From the NCBI GenBank assembly GCA_963734015.1, contig CAVTFG010000024.1, positions 62,001 through 126,000 on the forward strand: a DNA stretch of 64,000 nt, read 5' to 3'. Positions within the stretch are counted from its first letter, which is position 1. Each line of letters opens with the position of its first letter. This DNA is from JALZKA01 sp963734015 (GTDB lineage Bacteria; Actinomycetota; Thermoleophilia; Solirubrobacterales; 70-9). Position numbers and translations under genes: made by a program. This document shows, piece by piece, positions 7,786 to 16,673 of the stretch. The notes beneath the pieces are model-generated. The model worked only from the letters and a program-made list of their open reading frames with translations, made no database searches and was not told where the DNA came from.

Positions 7786-9096
7786 GTGGTGGAGCGCCCG
7801 CCGACACCGGAGCACCTGGATCCCGCCCCGGCCCCGGCCGGCCTGCGGATCCTGCAGCCGCTGCGGATCCGGGACTTCCGGCTGCTGTTCGCCGGTGTCG
7901 GCACGTCGCTCCTCGGCGACGGCGTCTACACGGTCACGATCGCCTGGCAGGTCTACGAGCTCTCGAACGCGCCGACCGCGCTTTCCGTCGTCGGGGTCGC
8001 CTGGACGCTCCCGATGGTCCTGTTCCTCTTGGTCGGCGGCGTCCTGGGCGACCGCATCGACCGGCGCCGCCTCCTGATCGTCTCGGACCTGATCCGCGCC
8101 GCCGCCGTCGGATCGATGGCGATCCTGGCGCTGACCGGCGTGATCGAGCTCTGGCACCTGATCGCACTCGTGGTCGTGTACGGGACGGGACAGGCGCTGT
8201 TCGCGCCGTCGTTCCAGGCGATCGTTCCCGAGGTCGTCCCGCCCGAGCGTCTCGTGCAGGCGAACTCCCTGCAGCAGCTCTTCGAGCCGCTCGCGTTCCG
8301 GCTCGCGGGCCCCGCGCTGGGCGGGCTGGTGATCGGCGCGTTCGGCACCGGCGAGGCGTTCCTGATCGACACGCTGACGTACAGCGTCTCGATCGCCTGC
8401 GTGTCGATGATGCGACCGCTGCCGCGGGGCACGCCCTCCGAACAGCCGTCGATCGGCTCCGAGCTGCGCGAGGGCATGAACTTCGTCCGCTCCCAGACCT
8501 GGCTGTGGGCGACGCTGAGCGCGGCTGCCGTCACGCTCCTGCTCTGGATCGGGCCGCTCGAGGTGCTGCTTCCGTTCGTCGTCAAGAACGAGTACGGCGG
8601 CGGAGCCGAGGGTCTCGGCCTGATCTTCGCCGCGATCGGCGCCGGCGCCATCGGCTCGGCCGCGGTCATCGGCCAACGCGGCCTCGGGCGCAAGCACGTG
8701 CTGTGGATGTACCTCGGGTGGGGCGCGTCGACGCTGGCGCTTGCCGGCTACGGGATCGTCCACGAGGTCTGGGCCGCGATGATGATCGCCTTCGTCGCCG
8801 GGATCGGCGAGGGCATCGGCAACATCACCTGGGTCACCCTCATGCACCGGCACGTCCCGGACCGCCTGCTCGGCCGGGTCTCCAGCCTGGACTGGATGGT
8901 CTCGATCGGGCTCGTGCCCGTGTCGTTCGCGCTCGCGGGGCCGGTGGCCGAGTGGGTGGGCGTCGAGGCCACGATGATCGGCGCGAGCGTGCTGGCAACC
9001 GTGGCGTTCCTGACGTTCCTCGCGATCCCGGGCGTCCGCGCCCCCGAACGCTGGACGCCGGACCACGAGCCGGAGCCCGAGCCCGCTGCCGCGTAG
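7786..9096 (+). CDS. MFS transporter (MFS_3 / EntS-like efflux type)
   Basis: 436-residue major facilitator. The N-terminus has the RIRDFRLLFAGVGTSLLGDG pattern of the enterobactin-exporter-like subgroup. The loop between helices 2 and 3 carries the A-motif as GGVLGDRIDRRRLLI, and roughly 12 hydrophobic segments span residues 35-420. The C-terminal tail is short and acidic. Likely an exporter of small molecules or drugs; the substrate cannot be inferred. Two GTG codons at 7786 and 7789 could start it. The next gene follows after 12 bases, suggesting cotranscription. Confidence 0.92.
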   Translation: MVERPPTPEHLDPAPAPAGLRILQPLRIRDFRLLFAGVGTSLLGDGVYTVTIAWQVYELSNAPTALSVVGVAWTLPMVLFLLVGGVLGDRIDRRRLLIVSDLIRAAAVGSMAILALTGVIELWHLIALVVVYGTGQALFAPSFQAIVPEVVPPERLVQANSLQQLFEPLAFRLAGPALGGLVIGAFGTGEAFLIDTLTYSVSIACVSMMRPLPRGTPSEQPSIGSELREGMNFVRSQTWLWATLSAAAVTLLLWIGPLEVLLPFVVKNEYGGGAEGLGLIFAAIGAGAIGSAAVIGQRGLGRKHVLWMYLGWGASTLALAGYGIVHEVWAAMMIAFVAGIGEGIGNITWVTLMHRHVPDRLLGRVSSLDWMVSIGLVPVSFALAGPVAEWVGVEATMIGASVLATVAFLTFLAIPGVRAPERWTPDHEPEPEPAAA

Positions 9097-9108
9097 GGTC
9101 TGCGACTC

Positions 9109-9915
9109 GTGCCGCCCTCTGACCTCCCGGCCCCCGGCCACTTCTACGAGCTCGACGGCGAGCTCGCCGTGCCCAGCGAGCTGACGCGCGGGCCCTGGGA
9201 CGAGGACTCGCAGCACGCGGGCCCGCCCGCTGCGCTGCTCGGTCGCGCGCTCGAGCGGCTGCCGGTCGACGACGGCACCCCGATGCGCTTCGGGCGCGTG
9301 ACCTACGAGGTGCTGCGGCCGGTCCCGATCGCGCCCCTGCGCGTCGAGGCGTGGCTGGAGCGCGGGGGGCGGCGCGTGCAGATGCTCGGGGCGAGCCTTC
9401 ACGACGGCGACGAGGAGGTGATGCGCGCCCGGGCCTGGCGCCTCCGCACCGAGGAGGTGGAGCTGGCGGCCGACTTCCCGCGCGAGGCCCCGGGCCACGG
9501 TCCCGCCGACGGCGACGATGGCCCCGTTCTTCCCGACGGGCGTGCCGACGGCTACCACACGGCGGTCGAGTACCGGTTCATCCGGGGCGGGTTCGTGGAG
9601 CCCGGGCCCGCCGTCGTCTGGATGCGCTCGCGCGTCCCAGTCGTGGCGGGGGAGCAGCTGACGCCGCTCCAGCGCGTGCTCGTGGTCGCGGACTCCGGCA
9701 ACGGGGTCAGCGCGACGCTCGACTGGCGGCGGTTCCTGTTCATCAACGTCGACCTGACCGTCCATCTCCACCGGCTCCCGGCCGGGGAGTGGGTCTGCCT
9801 CGACGCCGTGACCACGCCGGAGGCCGACGGGATCGGCCTCGCGGACACGGTGCTCTCGGACGAGGGCGGGCGGATCGGCCGCGCGCTCCAGACCCTGCTC
9901 GTCGCGGAGCGGTGA
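9109..9915 (+). CDS. Thioesterase family protein (double hotdog)
   Basis: 268 residues matching the acyl-CoA thioesterase-like double-hotdog family of actinobacteria. The N-terminal half has SELTRGPWDEDSQHAGPPAA, GRVTYEVLRPVPIAPLRVEA and GRRVQMLGASLHDGDEEVMR, a typical first hotdog. The second half ends with FINVDLTVHLHRLPAGEWV and GIGLADTVLSDEGGRIGRA, the usual C-terminal strand-turn-helix. Likely hydrolyses or binds acyl-CoA thioesters. It follows the MFS gene closely, but no shared pathway is obvious. Confidence 0.85.
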   Translation: MPPSDLPAPGHFYELDGELAVPSELTRGPWDEDSQHAGPPAALLGRALERLPVDDGTPMRFGRVTYEVLRPVPIAPLRVEAWLERGGRRVQMLGASLHDGDEEVMRARAWRLRTEEVELAADFPREAPGHGPADGDDGPVLPDGRADGYHTAVEYRFIRGGFVEPGPAVVWMRSRVPVVAGEQLTPLQRVLVVADSGNGVSATLDWRRFLFINVDLTVHLHRLPAGEWVCLDAVTTPEADGIGLADTVLSDEGGRIGRALQTLLVAER

Positions 9916-9938
9916 GTCGCTTCGGCTCCGTAGTTCGC

Positions 9939-9957
9939 CGCACGGGGCATCCGTGCG
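9939..9957 (+). terminator. Hairpin after thioesterase gene
   Basis: CGCACGG, loop GGCAT, CCGTGCG: a perfect 7-bp stem 24 bases after the thioesterase stop. There is no T-run, so it may act as a processing or Rho-linked structure and not as a classic intrinsic terminator. Confidence 0.45.
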
Positions 9958-10005
9958 CTTCGCTGATGTCGGTACCTGAAACGGGTCCTAAGCTCAGACG
10001 CACGG

Positions 10006-10686
10006 ATGAACGGTCCTGCGGCCACCCCTGCGTCGAGCAACGCCGGCGCCCCTGCGTCTGACGTGATCCACATCGTCCTGGCCGACGACCACGCCGTGGT
10101 GCGCAGCGCCCTCCGGATGCTGCTCGACGCGGAGCCCGGCATGGAGGTCGTGGCCGAGGCGGGGGACGTCGAGGGCGCGATCCGCTACGTGCGCGGCCAC
10201 CGTCCGGAGATCCTGATCCTCGACCTGAACATGCCGGGGCGGGCGAGCCTGGAGGCGTTGCCCGACATCGCGGAGGCCTCCCCGGAGACCCGGATCGTGG
10301 TCCTCACGATGCAGTCGGAGCCCGCGTTCGCGCGGGAGGCGATGCAGGCCGGAGTGCTCGGCTACATCCTCAAGGAGGCCGCCGACGCCGAACTGGTGAA
10401 GGCCGTGCGCCTGGCGGCGGACGGGCAGACCTATCTACAGCCCGACCTCGGTGCCCGGCTGGCGGCGGAGCCGGCCGGCCCTCCCGACGACCTCTCGGCG
10501 CGCGAACTGGAGATCCTGCGGCTGATCGCCCTGGGTCACACGAACGCGGAGATCGCCGAGCAGCTCGTGATCAGCGTCCGCACCGTCGAGTCCCACCGCG
10601 CGCACATCCAGCAGAAGCTCCGCGTGTCGAAGCGCTCCGAGCTCGTTCGTTACGCGCTCGAGCGCGGCATGCTCGACCCCGAGTAG
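10006..10686 (+). CDS. NarL/FixJ-family response regulator
   Basis: 226-residue two-component response regulator. Residues 20-140 are a receiver domain: acidic pair in VLADDHAVVR, phospho-acceptor aspartate in ILILDLNMPG, threonine in VVLTMQSE and lysine in GYILKEA. The C-terminal 60 residues are a LuxR-type helix-turn-helix with LSARELEILRLIALGHTNAE and ISVRTVESHRAHIQQKL. It faces the kinase gene at 10650-11888 and their 3' ends overlap by 37 bases, an unusual layout for what is probably a cognate pair. The first ~18 residues before the receiver are low-complexity, so a later start is possible. Confidence 0.95.
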   Translation: MNGPAATPASSNAGAPASDVIHIVLADDHAVVRSALRMLLDAEPGMEVVAEAGDVEGAIRYVRGHRPEILILDLNMPGRASLEALPDIAEASPETRIVVLTMQSEPAFAREAMQAGVLGYILKEAADAELVKAVRLAADGQTYLQPDLGARLAAEPAGPPDDLSARELEILRLIALGHTNAEIAEQLVISVRTVESHRAHIQQKLRVSKRSELVRYALERGMLDPE

Positions 10687-11888
10687 CCGTCACCGTCACG
10701 TTCGGGGTGGATCGGGATCCGCCCGCGCACCTCGGTCCCGGCGCCGGGGCTGGAGACGATCGCGAGGCTGCCGCCCTGCAGCGCGATCCGCTCGCGGATG
10801 CCAACCAGGCCGAACCCCCGACCGCGATCGTTCATGTCGAAGCCCGTGCCGTCGTCGCGGACGACGATGAGGAGCGAGTCCGCGTCCTCCGCGACCTCGA
10901 TCCAGACCCGGTCCGCGTGGGCGTGCTTGGCGACGTTCGTCAGGGCCTCCTGGATGACCCGGTAGATCGCCGACTCGAGCTCACGCTCGAGCCGCTTGGG
11001 AGCCACGCCGTCCTCGTGCGCGAGGGCCAGGTCCAGGTTCACGTCGAGTTCGGTCGCCGCCGCGTGGCTCTCCGCGAGGCTCTCGATTGCCGCGCCCAGC
11101 CCGAGCTCGTCGAGCGCGGCCGGGCGCAGCTCGGTGATCAGGGACCTCAGGTTCGCGATCTCGTCCTCGATCTGGGCGACGGCCTCGCGCACCGCCGCGT
11201 CCACCCGTTCCGGGCGCCCCTGCCGAAGCGATGCCGCCAGGCGCACGCGGAGCGCACCGAGTCCTTGGAGGGTCTCGTCGTGCAGCTCGCGCGCCCAGCG
11301 CGCCCGCTCGCGTTCCGCGACCTCGATGCTCTCCCGCAGCCGGGCCTCGGCGATCGACTGCATCGGGGCGACCGCCATCGCGGCGCTCGCCGCGAAGCCG
11401 GTCAGGACGTTCTCGTCGCTCTTGGTGAAGGCGGGTCCCCCGTCCTTGTCGAAGGCTGCGATCACGCCGATCGCCCGCTCGCGCACGATCAGCGGCACCA
11501 GCAGCGCCGTGGTCGCCTCGATCCCGCTCCCGGCCAGGGCGGCCGCGAGCCGGCCTGTGATCGATGAGATCCGCTCTGGCCGGTGCTCGCCCATCACGCG
11601 CCGCCAGGCGGCGCCGTCGGTGGGCTCGCGCATCGCTGCCGTCTTCGACCCGACCTCGCCGGCGGTTGCCGCGACGACCAGGTGGCGCCGCTCCTCCAGG
11701 AGCAGCAACACGGTCCGCGCCTCGACCAGTCGCTGCGCCTGGTTGACCGTGGCCTTCGCGATCGGGTCGAGCGTCTCGGCACCCAGCGTGTGCGCCAAGG
11801 CCGCGGTCGCTTCGAGGAGCCGCTCCATGAGCCGCTCATCCTGCGCAGCCGCGCCGGGCACGGTCTGGAGCGCCCGCTCCTCACCCAT
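10650..11888 (-). CDS. GAF-domain sensor histidine kinase (NarL partner type)
   Basis: About 412 residues with no transmembrane segment, so probably a cytoplasmic sensor. A GAF domain spans roughly residues 20-180 (TVLLLLEERRHLVVAATAGE, ALLVPLIVRERAIGVIAAFD). The HisKA_3 dimerisation helix holds the phospho-acceptor histidine in ERARWARELHDETLQGLGAL. The HATPase domain shows VIQEALTNVAKHAHA (N box), VRDDGTGFD (G1) and GRGFGLVGIRERI (G2). I chose the ATG at 11888; a GTG at 11906 is the alternative. It converges on and overlaps the response-regulator gene, its likely partner. Its start lies only 19 bases from the divergent hydrolase gene start. Confidence 0.93.
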   Translation of the reverse strand: MGEERALQTVPGAAAQDERLMERLLEATAALAHTLGAETLDPIAKATVNQAQRLVEARTVLLLLEERRHLVVAATAGEVGSKTAAMREPTDGAAWRRVMGEHRPERISSITGRLAAALAGSGIEATTALLVPLIVRERAIGVIAAFDKDGGPAFTKSDENVLTGFAASAAMAVAPMQSIAEARLRESIEVAERERARWARELHDETLQGLGALRVRLAASLRQGRPERVDAAVREAVAQIEDEIANLRSLITELRPAALDELGLGAAIESLAESHAAATELDVNLDLALAHEDGVAPKRLERELESAIYRVIQEALTNVAKHAHADRVWIEVAEDADSLLIVVRDDGTGFDMNDRGRGFGLVGIRERIALQGGSLAIVSSPGAGTEVRGRIPIHPERDGDGYSGSSMPRSSA

Positions 11889-11907
11889 GTGGTGGATTAT
11901 CCCCACG

Positions 11908-12732
11908 ATGCGACTCGTTTCCTACCGACAACCGGACGGCACAGCCCGCTTCGGCCGCGTGGAGGACGGCATCGTGCGGGCCCTCGAAGCCCCGAGCGCG
12001 CTCGCCTGGCTGTCGGGCGAGCGAGGCCACGAGACCGGGGAGGAGCACCCGCTCGATGCCGTCACGCTGCTCGCCCCCGTGCCCGAGCCGCCCAGCGTCC
12101 GTGACTTCTACGCGTACGAGGGGCACGTGGCCACGGGCTGGCGCAAGCGGGGCGGCGCGATCCCGGACGCCTGGTACGAGGCGCCCGCGTTCTACTTCGC
12201 GAACCCCGCGTCCGTCCACGGCCCGGGCGAGCCGATCAAGCGCCCCGAGGCGACGCGCGAGCTCGACTTCGAGCTCGAGATCGCCGCGGTGCTCGGGGGT
12301 GACGGCGAGATCGCGGGGTTCACGCTGCTGAACGACTGGAGCGCGCGCGACGTCCAGCGGCGCGAGGTGACGGTCGGCCTGGGGCCCGCCAAGGGCAAGG
12401 ACTTCGCGCTCTCAATCGGCCCATGGCTGGTGACGCCCGACGAGCTTCCGTACGAGGACGGGCGCCTCCAGATCGAGGCCACCGCCACGGTCAACGGAAC
12501 CGAGCTCACCCGCACGAACGCGGCCGACAAGCACTTCTCGTGGCCGGAGCTGGTCGCCCACGCGGGGCGTGACACGCGCCTGCGTGCCGGAGACGTGCTC
12601 GGCTCGGGCACGCTGCACCGCGGCTGCCTGCTCGAGCTCGGTCCGCTCGAAGGCGGGCGCTACCTCGAGCCGGGAGACGAGGTCGCGATCAGCGCCGAGG
12701 GCCTCGGCACCCTCACCACGCCGATCACTTAG
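11908..12732 (+). CDS. Fumarylacetoacetate hydrolase family protein
   Basis: 274-residue FAH-fold enzyme, predicted to hydrolyse fumarylacetoacetate to fumarate and acetoacetate, the last step of tyrosine breakdown. The metal site is visible as LDFELEIAAVLG, then FTLLNDWSARDVQRRE, GPAKGKDFALSIGPWLVTPD and GSGTLHRGCLLELG. Length fits the short bacterial form. The family also contains other acylpyruvase-type hydrolases, but the location next to an Lrp regulator and the hppD-hmgA-phhA genes supports a fumarylacetoacetase role. The ATG is at 11908; the long open frame upstream is antisense to the kinase gene and not coding. Confidence 0.88.
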   Translation: MRLVSYRQPDGTARFGRVEDGIVRALEAPSALAWLSGERGHETGEEHPLDAVTLLAPVPEPPSVRDFYAYEGHVATGWRKRGGAIPDAWYEAPAFYFANPASVHGPGEPIKRPEATRELDFELEIAAVLGGDGEIAGFTLLNDWSARDVQRREVTVGLGPAKGKDFALSIGPWLVTPDELPYEDGRLQIEATATVNGTELTRTNAADKHFSWPELVAHAGRDTRLRAGDVLGSGTLHRGCLLELGPLEGGRYLEPGDEVAISAEGLGTLTTPIT

Positions 12733-12754
12733 GAGCAGATAAACGGCCTCCGCC

Positions 12755-13192
12755 TCACTCGACCGGCCGCTCGAACAGCGTCGAGAGCACGACCTGCGTC
12801 TGCGTCCGCAGGATGCCGGGCGCGTCGCGGATCCGCTCGAGCGCCTCCTCGAGGTGCTCCGTGTCCCGCGCGTACACGTGCAGGACCGCGCTCGCCTCGC
12901 CGGCGACGGTGTGGGCCGCGGCCACCTCGGGGTGCCGCCCGGAGGCGGCGAGGATCTCCGACGCCGGCATCCGGCCCTCGCAGAACAGCGAGACCACCGC
13001 GTGCGTGCCCCATCCGAGCGCCACGTGGTCGAGGACCGCCGAGTAGCCCCGGATGACGCCCGCCTCCTCGAGCCGGTCGACCCGCCGCTTGACGGCCGGG
13101 GCGCTGAGCGCGACGCGCCCGCCGATGTTCTGGAACGAGCGCCTGGCGTTCTCGCGAAGCAGCGCAACGATCTGCTGGTCAATCGCGTCCAT
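12755..13192 (-). CDS. Lrp/AsnC family transcriptional regulator
   Basis: 145 residues with an N-terminal helix-turn-helix (MDAIDQQIVALLRENARRSF, LSAPAVKRRVDRLEEAGVIR) and a C-terminal RAM/AsnC ligand-binding domain (VVSLFCEGRMPASEILAA to LHVYARDTEHLEEALERI). Lrp-type regulators usually sense amino acids. It is divergent from hppD, with 95 bases between the starts, so it probably controls the phenylalanine/tyrosine catabolic operon and itself. A candidate site, the odd palindrome ACGAATCGT, lies in that gap at 13219-13227. Confidence 0.93.
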   Translation of the reverse strand: MDAIDQQIVALLRENARRSFQNIGGRVALSAPAVKRRVDRLEEAGVIRGYSAVLDHVALGWGTHAVVSLFCEGRMPASEILAASGRHPEVAAAHTVAGEASAVLHVYARDTEHLEEALERIRDAPGILRTQTQVVLSTLFERPVE

Positions 13193-13218
13193 TCAGCCTC
13201 CAAGGGGGATCATACGCA

Positions 13219-13227
13219 ACGAATCGT
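13219..13227. promoter_or_regulatory. Candidate Lrp-type site between regulator and hppD
   Basis: A 9-base perfect odd palindrome ACGAATCGT in the divergent intergenic region (13193-13287) between the Lrp-type gene and hppD. Short, so chance is possible; the location is what supports it. Confidence 0.3.
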
Positions 13228-13287
13228 GCTTGTAGGAAGCATCGAACCAGGGAATCATAAAGTCAGCCCCCGATCCAAGGAGGAGAG

Positions 13288-14424
13288 ATGTCCCAGGGCA
13301 CCGCCGCTCCCGCCCCCGCGCCCACCGAGTCAGCTCCCGATCTGATGCCCCTGAACGGCATCGATCACGTCGAGTTCTACGTCGGCAACGCGGCCCAATC
13401 CGCCCACTACTTCGAGAGCGCCTTCGGCTTCCGTCGCGTCGCCTACTCGGGCCTCGAGACCGGCCAGCGCGACCGCACGTCGCACGTGCTCGAGCAGGGA
13501 CGCATCCGGCTGGTGCTGAGCGGCACGCTCGGGCCCGACACCGAGATCGCGCGCCATCACGCGCTCCACGGCGACGGCGTCCGGACGATCGCCCTCTCGG
13601 TCCCCGACGTCGATCACGCCCACGACGAGGCCGTACGGCGTGGTGCCCGCAGCATCGAGGTGCCCAACGTGGTCAGCGACGAGCACGGCCAGGTCCGCCG
13701 CGCCAGCATCGCCACCTACGGCGACACCCTCCACACCTTCATCGACCGCTCGGAGTACGACGGCCCGTTCCTGCCCGGCTTCGAGGCGCGCGAGGCGCAC
13801 ACCCCCGCGCCCGACGAGATGCTGTTGGCGATCGACCACATCGTCGGCAACGTCGAGCTCGGCCACATGGAGGAGTGGGTCAAGTTCTACGAGGACGTCT
13901 TCGGCATGGTCGAGCTGATCCACTTTTCCGACGAGGCGATCTCCACCGAGTACTCGGCGCTGATGTCGAAGGTGGTCGCCTCCGGCAACGGCCGGATCAA
14001 GTTCCCGATCAACGAGCCCGCCGAGGGCAAGCGCAAGTCCCAGATCGACGAGTACCTCGAGTTCTACGAGGGCGCCGGCGCGCAGCACATCGCCGTCGCG
14101 ACGCGCGACATCGTCGCCACCGTCGCCGACCTGCGGCGCCGCGGGGTCGAGTTCCTCACGATCCCCGACGCCTACTACGAGGAGGTGCCGGACCGGGTGC
14201 CCGAGGTCGCCGACCAGCTCGACGACCTGCAGAAGCAGGGGATCCTCGTCGACCACGACGACGAGGGATACCTGTTGCAGATCTTCACGAAGCCGGTGGG
14301 CGACCGCCCGACCGTGTTCTTCGAGATCATCGAGCGACACGGAGCAACGGGCTTCGGAGCAGGCAACTTCAAGGCCCTGTTCGAGGCGATCGAGCGCGAG
14401 CAGGACCGGAGAGGGAACCTGTGA
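13288..14424 (+). CDS. hppD: 4-hydroxyphenylpyruvate dioxygenase
   Basis: 378-residue non-heme Fe(II) enzyme converting 4-hydroxyphenylpyruvate to homogentisate. The iron triad is visible: His near residue 184 in IDHIVGNVELG, His near 267 in GAQHIAVATRD, and Glu near 346 in TVFFEIIERHG. The C-terminal GFGAGNFKALFEAIEREQ is the conserved helix that gates the active site. The start follows a strong AAGGAGGAGAG. First gene of the catabolic operon hppD-hmgA-phhA. Length and motifs are normal for the bacterial enzyme. Confidence 0.98.
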   Translation: MSQGTAAPAPAPTESAPDLMPLNGIDHVEFYVGNAAQSAHYFESAFGFRRVAYSGLETGQRDRTSHVLEQGRIRLVLSGTLGPDTEIARHHALHGDGVRTIALSVPDVDHAHDEAVRRGARSIEVPNVVSDEHGQVRRASIATYGDTLHTFIDRSEYDGPFLPGFEAREAHTPAPDEMLLAIDHIVGNVELGHMEEWVKFYEDVFGMVELIHFSDEAISTEYSALMSKVVASGNGRIKFPINEPAEGKRKSQIDEYLEFYEGAGAQHIAVATRDIVATVADLRRRGVEFLTIPDAYYEEVPDRVPEVADQLDDLQKQGILVDHDDEGYLLQIFTKPVGDRPTVFFEIIERHGATGFGAGNFKALFEAIEREQDRRGNL

Positions 14425-14427
14425 TGA

Positions 14428-14441
14428 GCGCCTTTAGGCGC
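14428..14441 (+). terminator. Small hairpin between hppD and hmgA
   Basis: GCGCC, loop TTTA, GGCGC: a perfect 5-bp stem four bases after the hppD stop. Probably an intercistronic stem affecting message stability; too short to end transcription, since hmgA follows with a good ribosome site. Confidence 0.3.
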
Positions 14442-14479
14442 GAAACCATGTTGGCCACCCTGGTAAGGGAGATTCTCTG

Positions 14480-15664
14480 ATGCGCTACATGACCCTCGGC
14501 GACGTCCCGGCCAAGCGCCACGTCCAGTTTCGCCAGAACGGGAACCTGTTGGTCGAGGAGGTCCTCGGCTTCGAGGGCTTCTCGGGCAACGAGTCGATCC
14601 TCTACCACCGGTTCTCGCCCTGCCGCGTCCGCGAGGTCGGCGACTTCCAGCCGATCCTGCGCGATGAGTGGGTGCCCGAGACCCACGTCCACCGCCTGAC
14701 CGACACGAACCCGGTCGAGCGCGGCGGCGACTGGCTCACCGGGCGCCGGCTCCTGCAGTTCAACAACGACATCGAGGTGTCGATCTGCAAGCCGACGGAG
14801 GACCGCGAGGGCTTCTACCGCAACGGCGAGGGCGACGAGGTGCTGTTCATCCACCACGGCACGGGCACCGTCGAGACGATCTTCGGCGACGTCCGCTACC
14901 GGGAGCACGACTACGTCGTGATCCCGCGCGGCACCACGTACCGGGTGCGGATGGACTCCTCGGAGCAGGTCTGGCTCTGCTTCCACACGCCGGGCGAGAT
15001 CGAGACGCCGAACCGCTACCGCAACCGCTACGGGCAGCTGCTCGAGCACGCGCCGTACTCGCAGCGGGACTTCCACCCGCCCGCGGAGCTGCAGACCCAC
15101 ACCGACCGCGGCGACTTCGAGCTGACGGTCCGGGTCCGCGACGGTTACCAGGACTACCTGCTCGACTATCACCCGTTCGACGTCGTCGGCTGGGACGGCT
15201 ACGTGTACCCGTACACGTTCAACACGGACGACTTCGAGCCGATCACCGGCCGGATCCACATGCCGCCGCCGGTCCACCAGACGTTCCAGGGCCAGAACTT
15301 CGTGATCTGCTCGTTCTGCCCGCGGGAGCTCGACTACGACCCGCAGGCGATCGCGCTGCCGTACCACCACTCGAACGTCCAGTCCGAGGAGGCCATCTAC
15401 TACGTGGACGGCCAGTTCGGATCGCGCAAGGGCGTGGACATCGGGATGATCACGCTCCACCCGAGCGGCCTGCCGCACGGGCCGCAGCCGGGGCTGGTCG
15501 AGGCCTCCCTTGGCGCCAAGCGGACCGAGGAGCTGGCGGTGATGTGGGACACGTTCAAGCCGCTTCGCCTGACGACGCTCGCGCGGGACACGGACCAGCC
15601 CGACTACGCCCTCTCCTGGTACGAGCCCGAGGGCGCCGAGGTCGGCACCACCACTACTGGCTAG
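14480..15664 (+). CDS. hmgA: Homogentisate 1,2-dioxygenase
   Basis: 394-residue cupin-fold Fe(II) dioxygenase opening the ring of homogentisate to maleylacetoacetate. Recognisable blocks are FHPPAELQTHTDRGDFELTV, VGWDGYVYPYTFNTDDFEPI, PPPVHQTFQGQNFVICSFCP and ALPYHHSNVQSEEAIYYVDG. The iron-binding region is HPSGLPHGPQPG with the earlier PYHHSNVQSEE glutamate. Slightly shorter than the ~440-residue proteobacterial enzyme, as usual for actinobacterial forms. Preceded by AAGGGAG. The next gene, phhA, starts 16 bases after its stop. Confidence 0.97.
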   Translation: MRYMTLGDVPAKRHVQFRQNGNLLVEEVLGFEGFSGNESILYHRFSPCRVREVGDFQPILRDEWVPETHVHRLTDTNPVERGGDWLTGRRLLQFNNDIEVSICKPTEDREGFYRNGEGDEVLFIHHGTGTVETIFGDVRYREHDYVVIPRGTTYRVRMDSSEQVWLCFHTPGEIETPNRYRNRYGQLLEHAPYSQRDFHPPAELQTHTDRGDFELTVRVRDGYQDYLLDYHPFDVVGWDGYVYPYTFNTDDFEPITGRIHMPPPVHQTFQGQNFVICSFCPRELDYDPQAIALPYHHSNVQSEEAIYYVDGQFGSRKGVDIGMITLHPSGLPHGPQPGLVEASLGAKRTEELAVMWDTFKPLRLTTLARDTDQPDYALSWYEPEGAEVGTTTTG

Positions 15665-15680
15665 CTGCAGAGGAGGCGCG

Positions 15681-16587
15681 ATGTTCGAGGAGGCACAGCT
15701 CTACTCACCCGTCACCAAGGACGAGGAGGGCGGGGTAACCGTCCACCTCGGCGACGACCATCCCGGGCGTCAACGACCCCGAGTACCGCGAGCGGCGCAA
15801 CGCGATCGCCGCGGCGGCGCTCGAATGGGAGCCCGGGGCTCCGATCCCGCAGATCGACTACACGGACGCCGAGCACGAGGTCTGGCGGACCGTTTGCCGA
15901 GAGCTCGCGCCGAAGCACGAGAAGTACGCGTGCCGCGCGTTCCGGGACGCCGTCGCCGCGCTCGCGCTGCCCACCGACCGGATCCCGCAGCTCAACGAGG
16001 TGACCGACGGGCTGAAGCCGCTGACCCGCTTCGAGTACGTGCCGGCCGCGGGGATCGTGCCGCTCGACGAGTTCTACGGCTCGCTGGCCGACAAGCTGTT
16101 CCACTCGACCCAGTACGTGCGCCACCACGACGCTCCGCTCTACACGCCCGAGCCCGACCTGATCCACGAGGTGATCGGTCACGGGCACCTGCTCGCCGAC
16201 CCGCAGATCGCGGAGGTGAACCGGGTGGCGGGCGAGGCGGCGCGGCGGATGGAGACTCCCGAAGCCCTGCAGATGGTCGCCGACGTGTTCTGGTTCACGA
16301 TCGAGTTCGGCGTGCTGCGCGAGGACGGCGAACTGCGTGCCTACGGCGCCGGGATCCTGTCTTCGTACGGCGAGATCGAGGAGTTCAGGGGCATGGAGAT
16401 CCGCCCGCTCGACTTCGCCCAGATGGCGACCATCGAGTACGACATCACGCACTATCAGCCGATCCTGTTCGGCGCCGACTCGATCGACCACATGGTCGAC
16501 GCCGTCGGCTCGTTCTTCGCGGAGTGCGACGACGAGACTCCGGCCCGGTTCGGAATCGAGAGCGCAGCGGTCGGCCAGCAGGGCTGA
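15681..16587 (+). CDS. phhA: Phenylalanine 4-monooxygenase (frameshifted)
   Basis: Pterin-dependent non-heme iron hydroxylase making tyrosine from phenylalanine, so the operon feeds phenylalanine into the homogentisate pathway. The iron ligands are in IHEVIGHGHLLAD (two histidines) and FWFTIEFGVLRE (glutamate). DFAQMATIEYDITHYQPILF near the C-terminus is typical. The first frame begins MFEEAQLYSPVTKDEEGG; one extra C in the run at about 15765 shifts the frame, after which GVNDPEYRERRNAIAAAALE continues. The joined product is about 301 residues, normal for bacterial phhA. The frameshift is likely a sequence error. Confidence 0.94.
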
Positions 16588-16599
16588 AGCAGTTCGCGG

Positions 16600-16618
16600 C
16601 GGCCCGCGCGGCGGGCCG
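16600..16618 (+). terminator. GC hairpin after phhA
   Basis: CGGCCCGC, loop GCG, GCGGGCCG: a perfect 8-bp stem 12 bases after the phhA stop. No T-run follows, but the position fits the end of the hppD-hmgA-phhA operon. Confidence 0.5.
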
Positions 16619-16673
16619 GCTCTCGCGCGTGGCGGGAGCGCAAAGCCGATAGGCATTCAGGATCCCCCCGCAC

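Noticed and set aside
7735..9771. 678-residue open frame on the minus strand
   Set aside because: Antisense to the MFS and thioesterase genes, with Arg/Asp/His-rich composition and no motif; a typical GC-rich shadow frame.
9915..10005. Third copy of the two-hairpin repeat
   Set aside because: Shares only short GAAG/CGGAG words; no GTTGTTGA loop and no matching stems.
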